Of a stretch of 37,267 bases of DNA, positions 26,079-35,999 are shown one piece after another. Position numbers and translations under genes: made by a program. How positions within the stretch are numbered: the stretch's first letter is position 1; each line of letters begins with the position of its first letter. The DNA is from Microcaldota archaeon (lineage in GTDB: Archaea; Micrarchaeota; Micrarchaeia; Micrarchaeales; CABMGC01): the NCBI GenBank assembly GCA_021809925.1, contig JAJZJV010000004.1:1-37267 (forward strand), in the 5' to 3' direction. Under the pieces are notes generated by a model that did not search any database, was not told the DNA's origin, and saw only the letters and a program-made list of their open reading frames with translations.

Positions 26079-27377
26079 TTATGTCAGGGCCCATTCCCAG
26101 AACGGCAGATACACTATCTTTATTCCATCTACATTTTCACTGCCATCGTAATCATAAGTAATTATGATTCCTTCCTTAAGTTTAAGCGCCTTTGCAGCTT
26201 CAACTAACGCTGAAGTTTCCCTGCCTTTTACATCAATGCTAGAAAGTTCATAACATACTTGTATTAGTTTAGTAGGTTTCCGACCAACAATGAAATCAAT
26301 CTCCTTACCAGATTTCAGTTTTAGATAATAAATATTGTCTGATACTTTTTTTCTTCTGAGCAACTCGATAAACACCGCATTTTCAAGTGCCCTGCCCTTG
26401 TCTATATCTGTAAATAATTTTGATAATCCAACATCAACAATGTAACTCTTTACTTGCCTGGCAAAACGCTTTCTCGGGCTTTTTAAGTATTGTTCCAAGA
26501 TTTCAGCAAAGAATACGGATTTAGAGTATTCTAAAAAATTAAGAATTGTAACCCTGCTAATCTCAAAACCCATACTGTTGAAATAATTCTGGGTCTTTGT
26601 TGAGCTGAAATACGTTGAATAGTTACTAGCAAGTATCTTAAGGAAAATGTTTAATGCTCCAGTTTCCCTCAAGTTATACCTCTTTATTATGTCCCTAAAG
26701 AATATTGCGTCAAAGTACGATGATAAAAGATCCATTTTTCTTGTAGTATTATTTGAAAGTATAACTTCTGGAAAAGAGCCGTATTCAAGAAATTCGTCTA
26801 GTGCTTTTAGTACAGTACCTTTCTTTGAAGAAAATTTTATACTGCTCATTCCTGCGGTTATACCTCTCGATTTTAGCATCTCGCTAAAAGAGAATGGATA
26901 AACAGTATAGGAAAGATTTCTGCCTGCAAGCGCTGTTGCTATTTCGCTGCTAAGTAGCTCTGATGACGACCCCGTTATTATAATTCTGTACTTCTTAGTG
27001 TCGTATACCTTCCTTATCCATTTATCCCAATTCTCCACGTTTTGAATTTCGTCTAAGAACAGATATACGATTCCCCCTATGGGATTAAATATTTGCGAAT
27101 GTGCGATTAGAAGATTATCCATGTCTGTTGCTTTAGTAGCTATTAGGCGCTCATTCTCAAAATTAACATAAATAATATTGTCTTTTGTTACCTTCCTTTT
27201 CATTAGCTCTTTAATGTGCTGAAACATTAAGCTTGTTTTACCAGAACGCCTTACACCAGCAATGACAATTACTTTATCTGCGTCTAAATCTAGCATAATT
27301 TTCCTTTCTATGACTTCTGGGAGTTTCATCTCTTTCCAGAGAGTAAGCACATACTTAAAGTCATCAATTCTAGCCAT
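26079..27377 (-). CDS. ATP-binding protein, AAA/DUF4143 family
   Basis: VIVIAGVRRSGKTSLMFQHIKEL Walker A, IVYLFLDEIQNVENWDKWIRKVYD, ITGSSSELLSSEIATALAGR, LKSGKEIDFIV. Confidence 0.93.
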   Translation of the reverse strand: MARIDDFKYVLTLWKEMKLPEVIERKIMLDLDADKVIVIAGVRRSGKTSLMFQHIKELMKRKVTKDNIIYVNFENERLIATKATDMDNLLIAHSQIFNPIGGIVYLFLDEIQNVENWDKWIRKVYDTKKYRIIITGSSSELLSSEIATALAGRNLSYTVYPFSFSEMLKSRGITAGMSSIKFSSKKGTVLKALDEFLEYGSFPEVILSNNTTRKMDLLSSYFDAIFFRDIIKRYNLRETGALNIFLKILASNYSTYFSSTKTQNYFNSMGFEISRVTILNFLEYSKSVFFAEILEQYLKSPRKRFARQVKSYIVDVGLSKLFTDIDKGRALENAVFIELLRRKKVSDNIYYLKLKSGKEIDFIVGRKPTKLIQVCYELSSIDVKGRETSALVEAAKALKLKEGIIITYDYDGSENVDGIKIVYLPFWEWALT

Positions 27378-27524
27378 ACTTGTATAGTATGCTATACCTA
27401 TTTATATATTTTACGTTTAGTATACTGTACGTAAATAAAAGAGTTCCGAATGTAACTGCAGCTACTGTGGAGCGCTACGTCGATAAACATGAATATTCAA
27501 AGTACATATCTGGCGGCGGGGACA

Positions 27525-27884
27525 TCAAAGCAAAATGGGGCGATTCATGTAACTGCCATCGAAGCATCGGGCCTTGGTCCGAGGTAGTTCACCATCGACT
27601 TCTTGGAAGGAAAGAGAAATGGGGTTATCAAAGGCATATACCATACTTGCAGATATGCATAACAAACTCGAAATTACAAGACCTATGAAAACGAAGGTGT
27701 CTAAGTTCCATTCAAGGAAATTCTCTGTTATACGTAGTGATGCGTTTGCGAAAGAGATACTGAGTAGTATAAAGAACAGAGAAATAAAACAAGTGAGGCC
27801 GTATTTCTGGCGGATTTTGCTTCGAATTTTTGAAAATTCCGTCCGCACTAAAAATTCGTTATATTTATAAGCAAAACGGCTCAA
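27525..27884 (-). CDS. Hypothetical protein with two predicted TM helices
   Basis: GLTCFISLFFILLSISFA and FVFIGLVISSLLCISASMVYAF hydrophobic stretches; competing + strand ORF. Confidence 0.35.
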   Translation of the reverse strand: MSRFAYKYNEFLVRTEFSKIRSKIRQKYGLTCFISLFFILLSISFANASLRITENFLEWNLDTFVFIGLVISSLLCISASMVYAFDNPISLSFQEVDGELPRTKARCFDGSYMNRPILL

Positions 27885-27958
27885 TTAGAAATACCCTTAG
27901 TGTGTTTCCAACATCTTGGAATGAATATATAGTATATAAATAAGACTTGGATAAGATA

Positions 27959-30378
27959 ATGAAAACTTCAAGACTCTCAGTACTACATGGAATCTGGTTC
28001 GAGGAGGAAACAGGAGGATTATTCTTTCTCTGAGTAGAAACATCATTATCAAAAAAACGGAAGGATCGTATCCATCCGCGTACACTCGCTTCTAAAGCTC
28101 TTGCCACTGCCGTTTCAAGTCTATATCCACTCATTTCAGACAGCATACTGCCCAAGAAGTTGGTGCTCAGACTTCCAAGTTCCAAAACAGAACCTCTTCC
28201 ATCACCGCAGCTTGAAGGCATTGTAGAATATGATGAAGAAGATGCAGAAGAATTTGCAGAATGGAAGGTTGAAGGTATTGTGCTCCCTGCGGACTGTGCA
28301 GCAGAAGTGCTTAAGGACAGTGCAAGGCTTGAAGACATGCTTAATGCAGTGCGCGGACGGGACTTGCTTCTTTTTGTCTACGCGAGAGACTTCGCGCTAA
28401 GACTTCTGGCAAACAAGAGATTTCTTCCTTCAGTTCAGGATAAGAACGGAAAGATTACATCCATATGGCTTCCGTTGATTGATAGAGAAGAGGAGAGGCT
28501 GGAACTGAGCGTAATTGAAGGGGCGATGCCACAAGCGTGCACCTCTGCACAGCCAGATAAGATCGGTTCCGAACTTCTTCGCGGCTTCATTAGGAATTTC
28601 ATTGATCTGATGTGCAGGAAACTTGCTGCAGATAGCAAAAAGGTAGATGCAAATGAAGGATATGAAGACTCAGTAAGATGGGCTCTCGCGCTTGGCGACA
28701 GAAACCCCGCCTTATCCTGCAATTCAGAGAGCCTTGTCTGCAAGGCAATATGGGAATGGAGCTCCAGAATACTCAAGTCGTCGGAAGGCGAGTTCAGACT
28801 CTGCTTCAGAATAGATGATGTTGGAGAAGTACTCCGGCTAAGCACTCTTGCACAGTCGAGAAAAGATCCGAGCCTTGTGGCCGATCTCTCAGACAGCAAG
28901 TTAATATCGGCAGGGAGATTCGGTGGTGAGACGGAGGGAATGATGCTACACATGGGCTTCGCTTCTAGGCTTTCTCCCCTCGTAGAACGAATTCTGCATA
29001 TGCAAAGGCCTGGAGGTTTGGTGCTTTCGCCCTCTGAAGCTTACGACTTCCTCGATCGTCATGCGCCTTTGCTTGCACAGAACGGATTTGGCGTTATGGT
29101 GCCTGACTGGTGGAAGGAGCGGAGGAAATTGTTGGGCATGAAGGTTATTGCAAGACCGGCTAATGTTCCAAAACCTTCAGGAGGAATGTTCGGCATTGAT
29201 GCGCTTCTTGATTATGATTTGGAGATCATGAGTGGAGGGCGAGAGCTCGAGAAAGAGGAGATCGAGAGGCTTCTATCGCTTGATGTGCCTCTTGCAAGGC
29301 TTGATGGCAGATGAATTGAGATAGACAAGGAGAAGATCAAATCCGCCCTAAGACTTATTCATAAAAAAGGTAAGCGCTCCTCATTCAGGGATGTGATGAA
29401 GCTTGGAAGCGATGGAGGCCTCCCCATTGTAGAGTATGAGGGAGAGGGCTGGGTTGGAAAGCTTTTTGGAGACACAGAGCGTTTTACCCCACTTAACCAG
29501 CCCAGGGCATTCGCTGGCACTTTGAGGGAGTATCAGAAGTTTGGTTTCTCATGGCTCTCCTATCTCGGAGAGACTGGCTTCGGATGCTGTCTGGCGGACG
29601 ATATGGGCTTGGGAAAGACTGCACAGACCATTGCAATGCTGCTCAAACGAAAAGAAGGTGGAAATTCTAAGGGTTCGTCGCTCGTCCTCTGCCCTACCTC
29701 GGTAGTAAGCAACTGGGTTCACGAATTTGAGAAGTTCGGTCCAGACCTTAAAATCATGGTCCATCATGGCTCAGAAAGACGGCATGGAAAGAGCTTTAGG
29801 AATGCGGCAGCAGAGTCGGACATTGTAATAAGCACATATGCAGTGCTTAATAGGGATATCTTGCACCTGCAGAAGGTTGCATGGGACGGCATCATACTCG
29901 ACGAAGCACAAAATATAAAGAACGAGTCTACAAAACAGAGCAGAAATTCCAAATCGTTACTCGCAAACTACAAGATTGCGCTTACTGGAACCCCCGTAGA
30001 GAATAGGCTCTCCGAACTTAAGTCAATACTCGACTTTCTGAATCCAGGCTATCTGGGCTCTACAGATAAATTCGTAAAAGAATATTCTATTCCGATAGAG
30101 AAATTTAACGATGCAGAGCGCATGGCAACATTGCATCGCATGGTGAGCCCATTCATACTGCGCAGGGTGAAGACAGATAAACATATAATATCTGACCTTC
30201 CCGAGAAAAATGAAATGAAAGTTTACTGCTCTATAACAAAAGAGCAAGCTGCGCTTTACGAAAATACTGTGGCTGACATGATGCGGAGAATAGAGGGAAC
30301 TTCGGGCATAGAAAGGAGGGGCATTGTTATAAACGCGATTCTGAAGCTGAAACAGATACTCAATCATCCAGCGCAGTT
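27959..30378 (+). pseudogene. SNF2-family helicase, interrupted by two in-frame TGA codons and truncated before the second helicase lobe
   Basis: Single frame from ATG 27959; VLHGIWFEEETGGLFFL-TGA-VETS and LARLDGR-TGA-IEIDKEKIKSAL; ADDMGLGKTAQTIAMLLK, ILDEAQNIKN, LTGTPVENRLSEL. Confidence 0.85.
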
Positions 30379-30419
30379 TACAAAAGACCTGAATCTGCGC
30401 TGGTAAAATCGTTTTGGCG
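30379..30419 (+). repeat. 41-bp perfect inverted repeat, right copy
   Basis: TACAAAAGACCTGAATCTGCGCTGGTAAAATCGTTTTGGCG. Confidence 0.95.
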
Positions 30420-30429
30420 GAGTTAAGTA

Positions 30430-30603
30430 GATAAACTCTATGAGGAAGGAATTGGCGGAGCGCCGATAAAGCTCAACAGCCTTATTGCATGGTGGTAGCT
30501 GAATGGAAACGCTAACGATTATTCAGGAAATAATAATGATGGATCAGCTTCGAACCTTATCTGGTCGGGAAATTGGTGGCAGACTTACGCAAACAAACAA
30601 TGA
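30430..30603 (+). pseudogene. Fragment of a LamG/concanavalin-like surface protein
   Basis: DKLYEEGIGGAPIKLNSLIAWW-TAG-LNGNANDYSGNNNDGSASNLIWSGNWW; recognisable WWPLNGNANDYSGN-type motif with stop at the Pro position. Confidence 0.6.
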
Positions 30604-30609
30604 CAGTCA

Positions 30610-31260
30610 TTATGCTTTTGACTGCCTGCGAATGCCCTTGAGGAGCTTTGTATATAGCAAATACAATATTATTCCAAATACTGCGAGTGATATTGTAAGC
30701 AAATATATGTTCTTTGTTGAGAGTGCATAATATCCGAACCACATCAGTATGGCATCCCAGATTATCGATCCTGCTGTAGAATATATGTAGAATTGTTTCT
30801 TGTCCATCTCTGCAAAGCCTGCAGGGAAGCTGATGAGGCCGCGCACGACAGGTATCAATCTTCCTATGAAGACTGCGAATGCTCCGTTTTTCTCAAACCA
30901 CTTTTCGAACGCTTCCAAGTCTTCCTTCTTGATATGAAACTTTTCAATGTGCTTGTATAGAAGATCCTTGCCTATGAAGAAAGCTATAAAATAATCCACA
31001 GTTATTCCGATTATCCCGCCGACCACAGCTGCTATAAAAGAGAGATAGCCGTTAAGGCAGAATGGCCCGCACACTGCTGCGTTGGAAAAATATCCAATTG
31101 CCGGAAGAATCACCTCGCTTGGAATTGGGAGGGAAGCAGACTCAAGGCCCATCAGGAAGAGTATCCCGAAGTAGCCGTAAGATGTTATTATCGAGTGGAA
31201 TTCATAGTATGTGCTTGAAACCGCACTTTGAGGCAATGTCGAAAGTATAAAAGGCAACAT
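30610..31260 (-). CDS. DedA/SNARE-associated family membrane protein
   Basis: FLMGLESASLPIPSEVILPAIGY, FIGRLIPVVRGLISFPAGFAEM. Confidence 0.92.
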   Translation of the reverse strand: MLPFILSTLPQSAVSSTYYEFHSIITSYGYFGILFLMGLESASLPIPSEVILPAIGYFSNAAVCGPFCLNGYLSFIAAVVGGIIGITVDYFIAFFIGKDLLYKHIEKFHIKKEDLEAFEKWFEKNGAFAVFIGRLIPVVRGLISFPAGFAEMDKKQFYIYSTAGSIIWDAILMWFGYYALSTKNIYLLTISLAVFGIILYLLYTKLLKGIRRQSKA

Positions 31261-31323
31261 GAGAGAATATTATATTGATATTTTAATAATACTATCTAAG
31301 ATAATACAATCAATAGTGTTTGA

Positions 31324-32361
31324 ATGAGGGTTCTTAAATTCAATGATATCAGCAATACGATCAAGCTGGAGCCTGATTCATTTGACGATTTATACCTGCT
31401 TGCAATGATAATTGCAAACGGAGACAAAGTTGATGGAAGAAGCTACAGAAGATTCAAGCCCAGTGAGGGAGATCTCGGAGAGCAGAAAGAGGTCTTTGTC
31501 AGGATCGATGTTGAGAAGGTAGAGATAGACAAGAACTCGGATAGGCTGCGGATAACAGGAAAAATTCTCTCTGGCAGGCCCGAGGAGTTTATCAGGATGG
31601 GAAGTTACCATACATTAAATCTTGCCCCAGGAGACATCATAGAGATAACGAAAAGGGAATGGAAGAATTATATCCTCAAAAGAATCAAGGAAGCTGTTGC
31701 AGAATCAAAAAAGCCGAAACTCGGAGTCATAGCCATGGATGACGAGAAGGCGACTCTTGCATACATTAAAGGATATGGGATAGAGATAGTTTCTGAGATA
31801 TACAGCCATCTGAGCAAGAAGATGGGCGAGAAGGATTTTGCAAAGCAGAAAGAGGCATTCTTCATTGAGATAATAAAATCCATTGAGAATATGAAAGTGG
31901 AGATAGTAGTTATTGCTGGACCGGGATTCACAAAGGATGACCTCAAGAAGCACATAGAGAACATGGGAGTGAAGGTAAGCAAAAGGATAATTTATGCCTC
32001 TGCAAGCGATGCTGAGAGATCGGGAATACGTGAGGTGATGCAGAGCAGGACCGTTGGGAAGTTGCTTGAGAGCGAGCATGTCAAGAAGGAATTTGAATAC
32101 CTGAACGTGTTCCTTGGTGGGCTCAGGTTTGGTGCATCGTTCTTTGGCATTGAGGGAGTAAGAGAGGCGCTTGGATCCCATAGAATAGGTGTTGTAATGA
32201 TTAATGACTCTTCACTTAACGATGAAAAAATGAAGGAGATATTAGACAGGGTGGATGAATCTGGAATAAAAATAGAGATATTTAACTCAGAAGATGATGC
32301 AGGGGCGCAGCTGCATGGGTTTAAGGATATTGCTGCGATAAGCATCTCTCTGCTGGAATGA
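31324..32361 (+). CDS. pelA: Pelota homolog (mRNA surveillance/ribosome rescue)
   Basis: EPDSFDDLYLLAMIIANGDKVDGRSYRRF, VIAMDDEKATLAYIKGYGIEIV, VVIAGPGFTKDD. Confidence 0.94.
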   Translation: MRVLKFNDISNTIKLEPDSFDDLYLLAMIIANGDKVDGRSYRRFKPSEGDLGEQKEVFVRIDVEKVEIDKNSDRLRITGKILSGRPEEFIRMGSYHTLNLAPGDIIEITKREWKNYILKRIKEAVAESKKPKLGVIAMDDEKATLAYIKGYGIEIVSEIYSHLSKKMGEKDFAKQKEAFFIEIIKSIENMKVEIVVIAGPGFTKDDLKKHIENMGVKVSKRIIYASASDAERSGIREVMQSRTVGKLLESEHVKKEFEYLNVFLGGLRFGASFFGIEGVREALGSHRIGVVMINDSSLNDEKMKEILDRVDESGIKIEIFNSEDDAGAQLHGFKDIAAISISLLE

Positions 32362-32362
32362 A

Positions 32363-33400
32363 TCACTTGAGCCCTGTTATCTGGATTGCCTGCACGCCAC
32401 CGCCGCATGCGCTCATCCATTCTACGCTGAACTTATAGAAGCCTTGCTGCAGTGTATTTGCATATGTGTATTTCTGTGGAGAACCGACGATGCTCCAAGC
32501 TGCGCCATTGAATATACTATTCCAGGTATTCGAGCCTTCTGCGCTGTAATACAGCTCTATCGCATCCTTGCTTGTTGCATTAAATACTATATTACCGGGT
32601 ACAGGAAGATAGAGCTCTGTTGATGCAAGAGTAAGCAAGGAGTTGTAAGGGGAGGTACATGCAATATTATTATTGTTCAGATCGGACAACGATGCTGGGA
32701 AGCCTGTTGTTGGATACCCATAATAGCTCTGCCCCTGATAGCTCTGTGTCCCGTATGAGTATGTCAGCTGGCTTACCGCATTAGATACTGCGAACTGGCC
32801 ATTCTGGATAACTGTAAAGTTTGATGGGATAATTGGTGCTGCATTGTAGGGTATGAATTGTACGCTGTCAGGGGCTTGAAGAGCTATCACAGCAAAGGCA
32901 GTCACCCTTGCGTTTTCCGATGAGGTGGCAAATGAACCAGAATAAACGCCAGGCTCGAAGGAGCACTCCTGCATGGAGAGCTCATTAAGCCCAGAGTTAC
33001 AGTATTTGGCGCTAATTGTATAGCTTCCCTGGACATAATAACCTATTGGCTCGGCCCTTGGAAGAAGGAAGAGGCAGACTGTTCCCTGCCCCGGGAAAAC
33101 TAAGGTAGGATTGCAATCACCGTTTGATAAAACCCCATTGACAGTTATTTTTGCGCCTGTGATGTTGATTGGAGTGCTCTCCGAATCCGAGAGCACAAGC
33201 TGTAGCGTTGAATATGCATATGTGCTGCTCGAGTACACAGATGCGAAATGGCAGTACAGGCCGCTGGCTCCTGCACACTGTTCTGGAAAGAAGTTCGTTG
33301 TTGATGTTGATATAATGAGAAATATGCTTATCGCGGCTGCGAGTATGAGGAAAAGAAAGCTGTACGTGGAAAGAAATTCTACGGCAGACTGCAACTTCAT
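32363..33400 (-). CDS. Pilin-like/surface protein with class III-type hydrophobic N-terminus
   Basis: MKLQSAVEFLSTYSFLFLILAAAISIFLIIST followed by a large Ser/Tyr-rich ectodomain. Confidence 0.6.
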   Translation of the reverse strand: MKLQSAVEFLSTYSFLFLILAAAISIFLIISTSTTNFFPEQCAGASGLYCHFASVYSSSTYAYSTLQLVLSDSESTPINITGAKITVNGVLSNGDCNPTLVFPGQGTVCLFLLPRAEPIGYYVQGSYTISAKYCNSGLNELSMQECSFEPGVYSGSFATSSENARVTAFAVIALQAPDSVQFIPYNAAPIIPSNFTVIQNGQFAVSNAVSQLTYSYGTQSYQGQSYYGYPTTGFPASLSDLNNNNIACTSPYNSLLTLASTELYLPVPGNIVFNATSKDAIELYYSAEGSNTWNSIFNGAAWSIVGSPQKYTYANTLQQGFYKFSVEWMSACGGGVQAIQITGLK

Positions 33401-33482
33401 AGTAACAACCGTGCAATTTTGCTAATGATACCTCAATCTCAAAGGTTATATATCGATTGGGTTCTTAACCTTAATCAAAAAT

Positions 33483-34295
33483 ATGATGGGGCTTTGCATG
33501 CAGGACTTGAAGATTTTGTACACGCCTATAAAGGCTCTCGGGCAATCCTTTCTCATAAATGAGAAGATAGTCAAGGCTGAGGCTGCCCACTCGGACGGGA
33601 AGATTGTCCTAGAGATTGGCCCTGGTTATGGAATACTCACAGGGGAGCTTTGCAAGAAGGCAAAGAAGGTCATCGCTGTTGAAAAGGATGAGAATCTATA
33701 CATGCTCCTTAAAGGAATGAAGTGCAAGAACCTCAACCTAATTAACAAGGATTTTTTCAAGTTAAGCCCTGATGAAATTGATATAGAGAGCATAGACATA
33801 ATGATAGCAAACATACCTTACGCACTTTCCAGCAAGATTATTGAGTGGCTTGGAGAGAACGGGCTCGAAGCTGTTCTATGCCTACAAAAGGAGTTTGTGG
33901 ATAGGATGATAGCAGATGCCGGAAGCAAGGAGTATTCAAGACTGAGCGTGATGACATCCCTCCTCTTTTCCGTGACCAAGATAATGGATGTGCCTAGAGG
34001 AAATTTCAGGCCTATGCCAAAAGTCGATTCTGCATTGATATACATGAAACCGAAAAAGGTGCAGATTAAGGAGTTAGAGAGGAAGCTTATAGGATTGATA
34101 ATGCAGCATAAGAAGAAGACGCTACGAAGCGCTGTCCTCGACTGCGGCAGACAGCTCGGTATAGAGAAGAAAGCTCTTGCAGAGGTTGCTGATAGGCTTG
34201 AACTCAAGGAAGCAAGAGTATTCAGGCTAAGCCCTGAAGAGATACTTGGAATTGCAGAAGAGCTCGGCAGATCCTTGAAGATCAAGGCTCATTGA
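33483..34295 (+). CDS. ksgA: rRNA adenine dimethyltransferase KsgA/Dim1
   Basis: GQSFLINEKIVKAE, VLEIGPGYGILTGELCKKAKKVIAVEKD, MIANIPYALSSKIIEWL. Confidence 0.94.
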   Translation: MMGLCMQDLKILYTPIKALGQSFLINEKIVKAEAAHSDGKIVLEIGPGYGILTGELCKKAKKVIAVEKDENLYMLLKGMKCKNLNLINKDFFKLSPDEIDIESIDIMIANIPYALSSKIIEWLGENGLEAVLCLQKEFVDRMIADAGSKEYSRLSVMTSLLFSVTKIMDVPRGNFRPMPKVDSALIYMKPKKVQIKELERKLIGLIMQHKKKTLRSAVLDCGRQLGIEKKALAEVADRLELKEARVFRLSPEEILGIAEELGRSLKIKAH

Positions 34296-34948
34296 AAGGA
34301 ATACTTTTGTTCCTGTATCTCAATGAGTATCCTAGCGTTCTTGACTTCTTTTAGGAATTTCTCTTCTGCTTTCTTTGATCCTTCCTTGCCTAGAAGCGCT
34401 TTGTAATGCATCGGTATTACAACCTTTGCATTTAAGCTATTTGCTGCGGGAATTGCCTCTTCAACGCTCATCACATATGTGCCGCCAATTGGAATAAGTG
34501 CAACATCCGCATTGAGTCCCTTCATTTCTTCTATGAAATCAGTATCGCCTGCATGATAGATGGTCTTACCATCAACCTCTATTATGTATCCGACCCACCT
34601 ATTCTCTTTAGGATGATTCTTCAGCCTGCTCTCAACAACATTGTATGCTGGTATCGTCCTAAACTTTATCCCATCTACAGTATACGCCTTGTTTGGCTCC
34701 ACAGCTATCTTTTTGCCAAAATCAATCTTGTCAATGCTATCTTTTGGAAGAACTATGGTCGTATCTTTTCCGGCTATTTTTCGTATATCTTCCATATTCA
34801 TATGGTCAAAGTGCGGGTGAGTTATGAATATGATATCGGCTTTCTCAGATCCCTCTACCTTGAAAGGATCAATGTATATTGTCTTTCCCTTATCCTTTAT
34901 TATGAAAGCAGAATGGTTCACAAGCCTCAAAAAATTTATTTCCATCAT
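34289..34948 (-). CDS. Metallo-beta-lactamase fold hydrolase (UPF0173-like)
   Basis: FITHPHFDHMNMEDIRK, IYHAGDTDFIEEMKGLNADVALIPIGGTYVM, VVIPMHYKALLG. Confidence 0.9.
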   Translation of the reverse strand: MMEINFLRLVNHSAFIIKDKGKTIYIDPFKVEGSEKADIIFITHPHFDHMNMEDIRKIAGKDTTIVLPKDSIDKIDFGKKIAVEPNKAYTVDGIKFRTIPAYNVVESRLKNHPKENRWVGYIIEVDGKTIYHAGDTDFIEEMKGLNADVALIPIGGTYVMSVEEAIPAANSLNAKVVIPMHYKALLGKEGSKKAEEKFLKEVKNARILIEIQEQKYSFQ

Positions 34949-35000
34949 AAGACCTCAATACAATTCTTTATATAATGTTGCAATTATTTATTAAAGTGGT

Positions 35001-35999
35001 TTGATCTTGGAGTTTAACTCTGGTCTCCTGAAGATACACAGGGAACCAAATGAATGGAAAGGGATTCTTGCCAGTAGAATTACAGGAGCTGCAGAACTGA
35101 TGTCAAAACTAATAGGATCCGAGATCAATAGGGCCATCTCTTCACAGAATATCCTGATAAAGATCGTGGTAAAGATAATGGGCAAGAAGGCAGAGGATGC
35201 AATATCTCCGTATATTGCTGCAGTGGTGCTCCTCGTCTCTTCAGCAAGAAGCGTAAGTCCAGAGAAGGTTGGAGATTTGCTTAAGGCAATAGGCATCGAG
35301 CCGCAGAAGAGGGAACTTGGCTTTGTATCGATGATACGCTTTGACGCTGCAACTGCAGCATACGCTCCAGTATTCTATTTCATGACTCTTGTGAAAGACG
35401 AGCCTGATGCAGAATCACTAATGGTAGTCATAAAGGCGCTTGGGCTTGAGGCAAATAAAGAGACTGCAGATTATGTTATGAAGATATATAGAGAAAATAT
35501 TCTCAGCAAGGAAGTACAGAGGCCAAACAAGCTTCAAGAGATGCTCGATGCATCAATCAAGTCTGCTTCAGATATGCTCTCAAAGCTTGAGCTGATGGAA
35601 CTTGAGAGGATCTTTGAGATCAAGAACATGAAAACTTATATCGAGGAAGGCATAATACCCTACTTAGGAGCAGTTGGGGTGATGGAATATATGGGCAGGG
35701 ACATCGGGCTTGAGGGCATTGAGAGCTTCAGGAGCGGAGTAAAAGAGGTAATAGAGGCTATTGGCGCTGTGCCTGACGATAAGATGCTCGATGTCGTTAC
35801 AAAGTCCCTAAACATAGGCAACTTTCCTTTCATATATGTATCTGTAATCTTCTTCATATTGGGAGCTGGCCAGGAGCCTAACGTGCAGAAGATGATTGAT
35901 GTGGTGAGAACAATGGGGCTCAAGACAGATGAAGCTGCAGCATCTTATCTGCTGACACTTTACCGGCAGATGAATCCCAGATCTGACGGAACTAACTAA
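35001..35999 (+). CDS. Unknown protein with about four P1/L12e-like helical repeats
   Basis: Units ISPYIAAVVLLVSSARSVSPEKVGDLLKAIGIE; YAPVFYFMTLVKDEPDAESLMVVIKALGLEANKE; IIPYLGAVGVMEYMG...VKEVIEAIGAVPDDK; FPFIYVSVIFFILGAGQEPNVQKMIDVVRTMGLKTDE. TTG start. Confidence 0.75.
   Translation: MILEFNSGLLKIHREPNEWKGILASRITGAAELMSKLIGSEINRAISSQNILIKIVVKIMGKKAEDAISPYIAAVVLLVSSARSVSPEKVGDLLKAIGIEPQKRELGFVSMIRFDAATAAYAPVFYFMTLVKDEPDAESLMVVIKALGLEANKETADYVMKIYRENILSKEVQRPNKLQEMLDASIKSASDMLSKLELMELERIFEIKNMKTYIEEGIIPYLGAVGVMEYMGRDIGLEGIESFRSGVKEVIEAIGAVPDDKMLDVVTKSLNIGNFPFIYVSVIFFILGAGQEPNVQKMIDVVRTMGLKTDEAAASYLLTLYRQMNPRSDGTN

Noticed and set aside
27380-27688. ORF with VTAATVERYVDKHEYSKYISGGGDIKAKWGD as a possible transposase or regulator remnant
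   Set aside because: Composition is plausible for coding but no family motif could be supported, and it overlaps an opposing ORF.
27959-30378. Genome-wide reassignment of TGA to Trp
   Set aside because: TGA terminates L3, L4, L23 and several membrane-protein genes in this window, and many TGG Trp codons remain in the SNF2 frame; only local decay, read-through or donor-code explanations remain.
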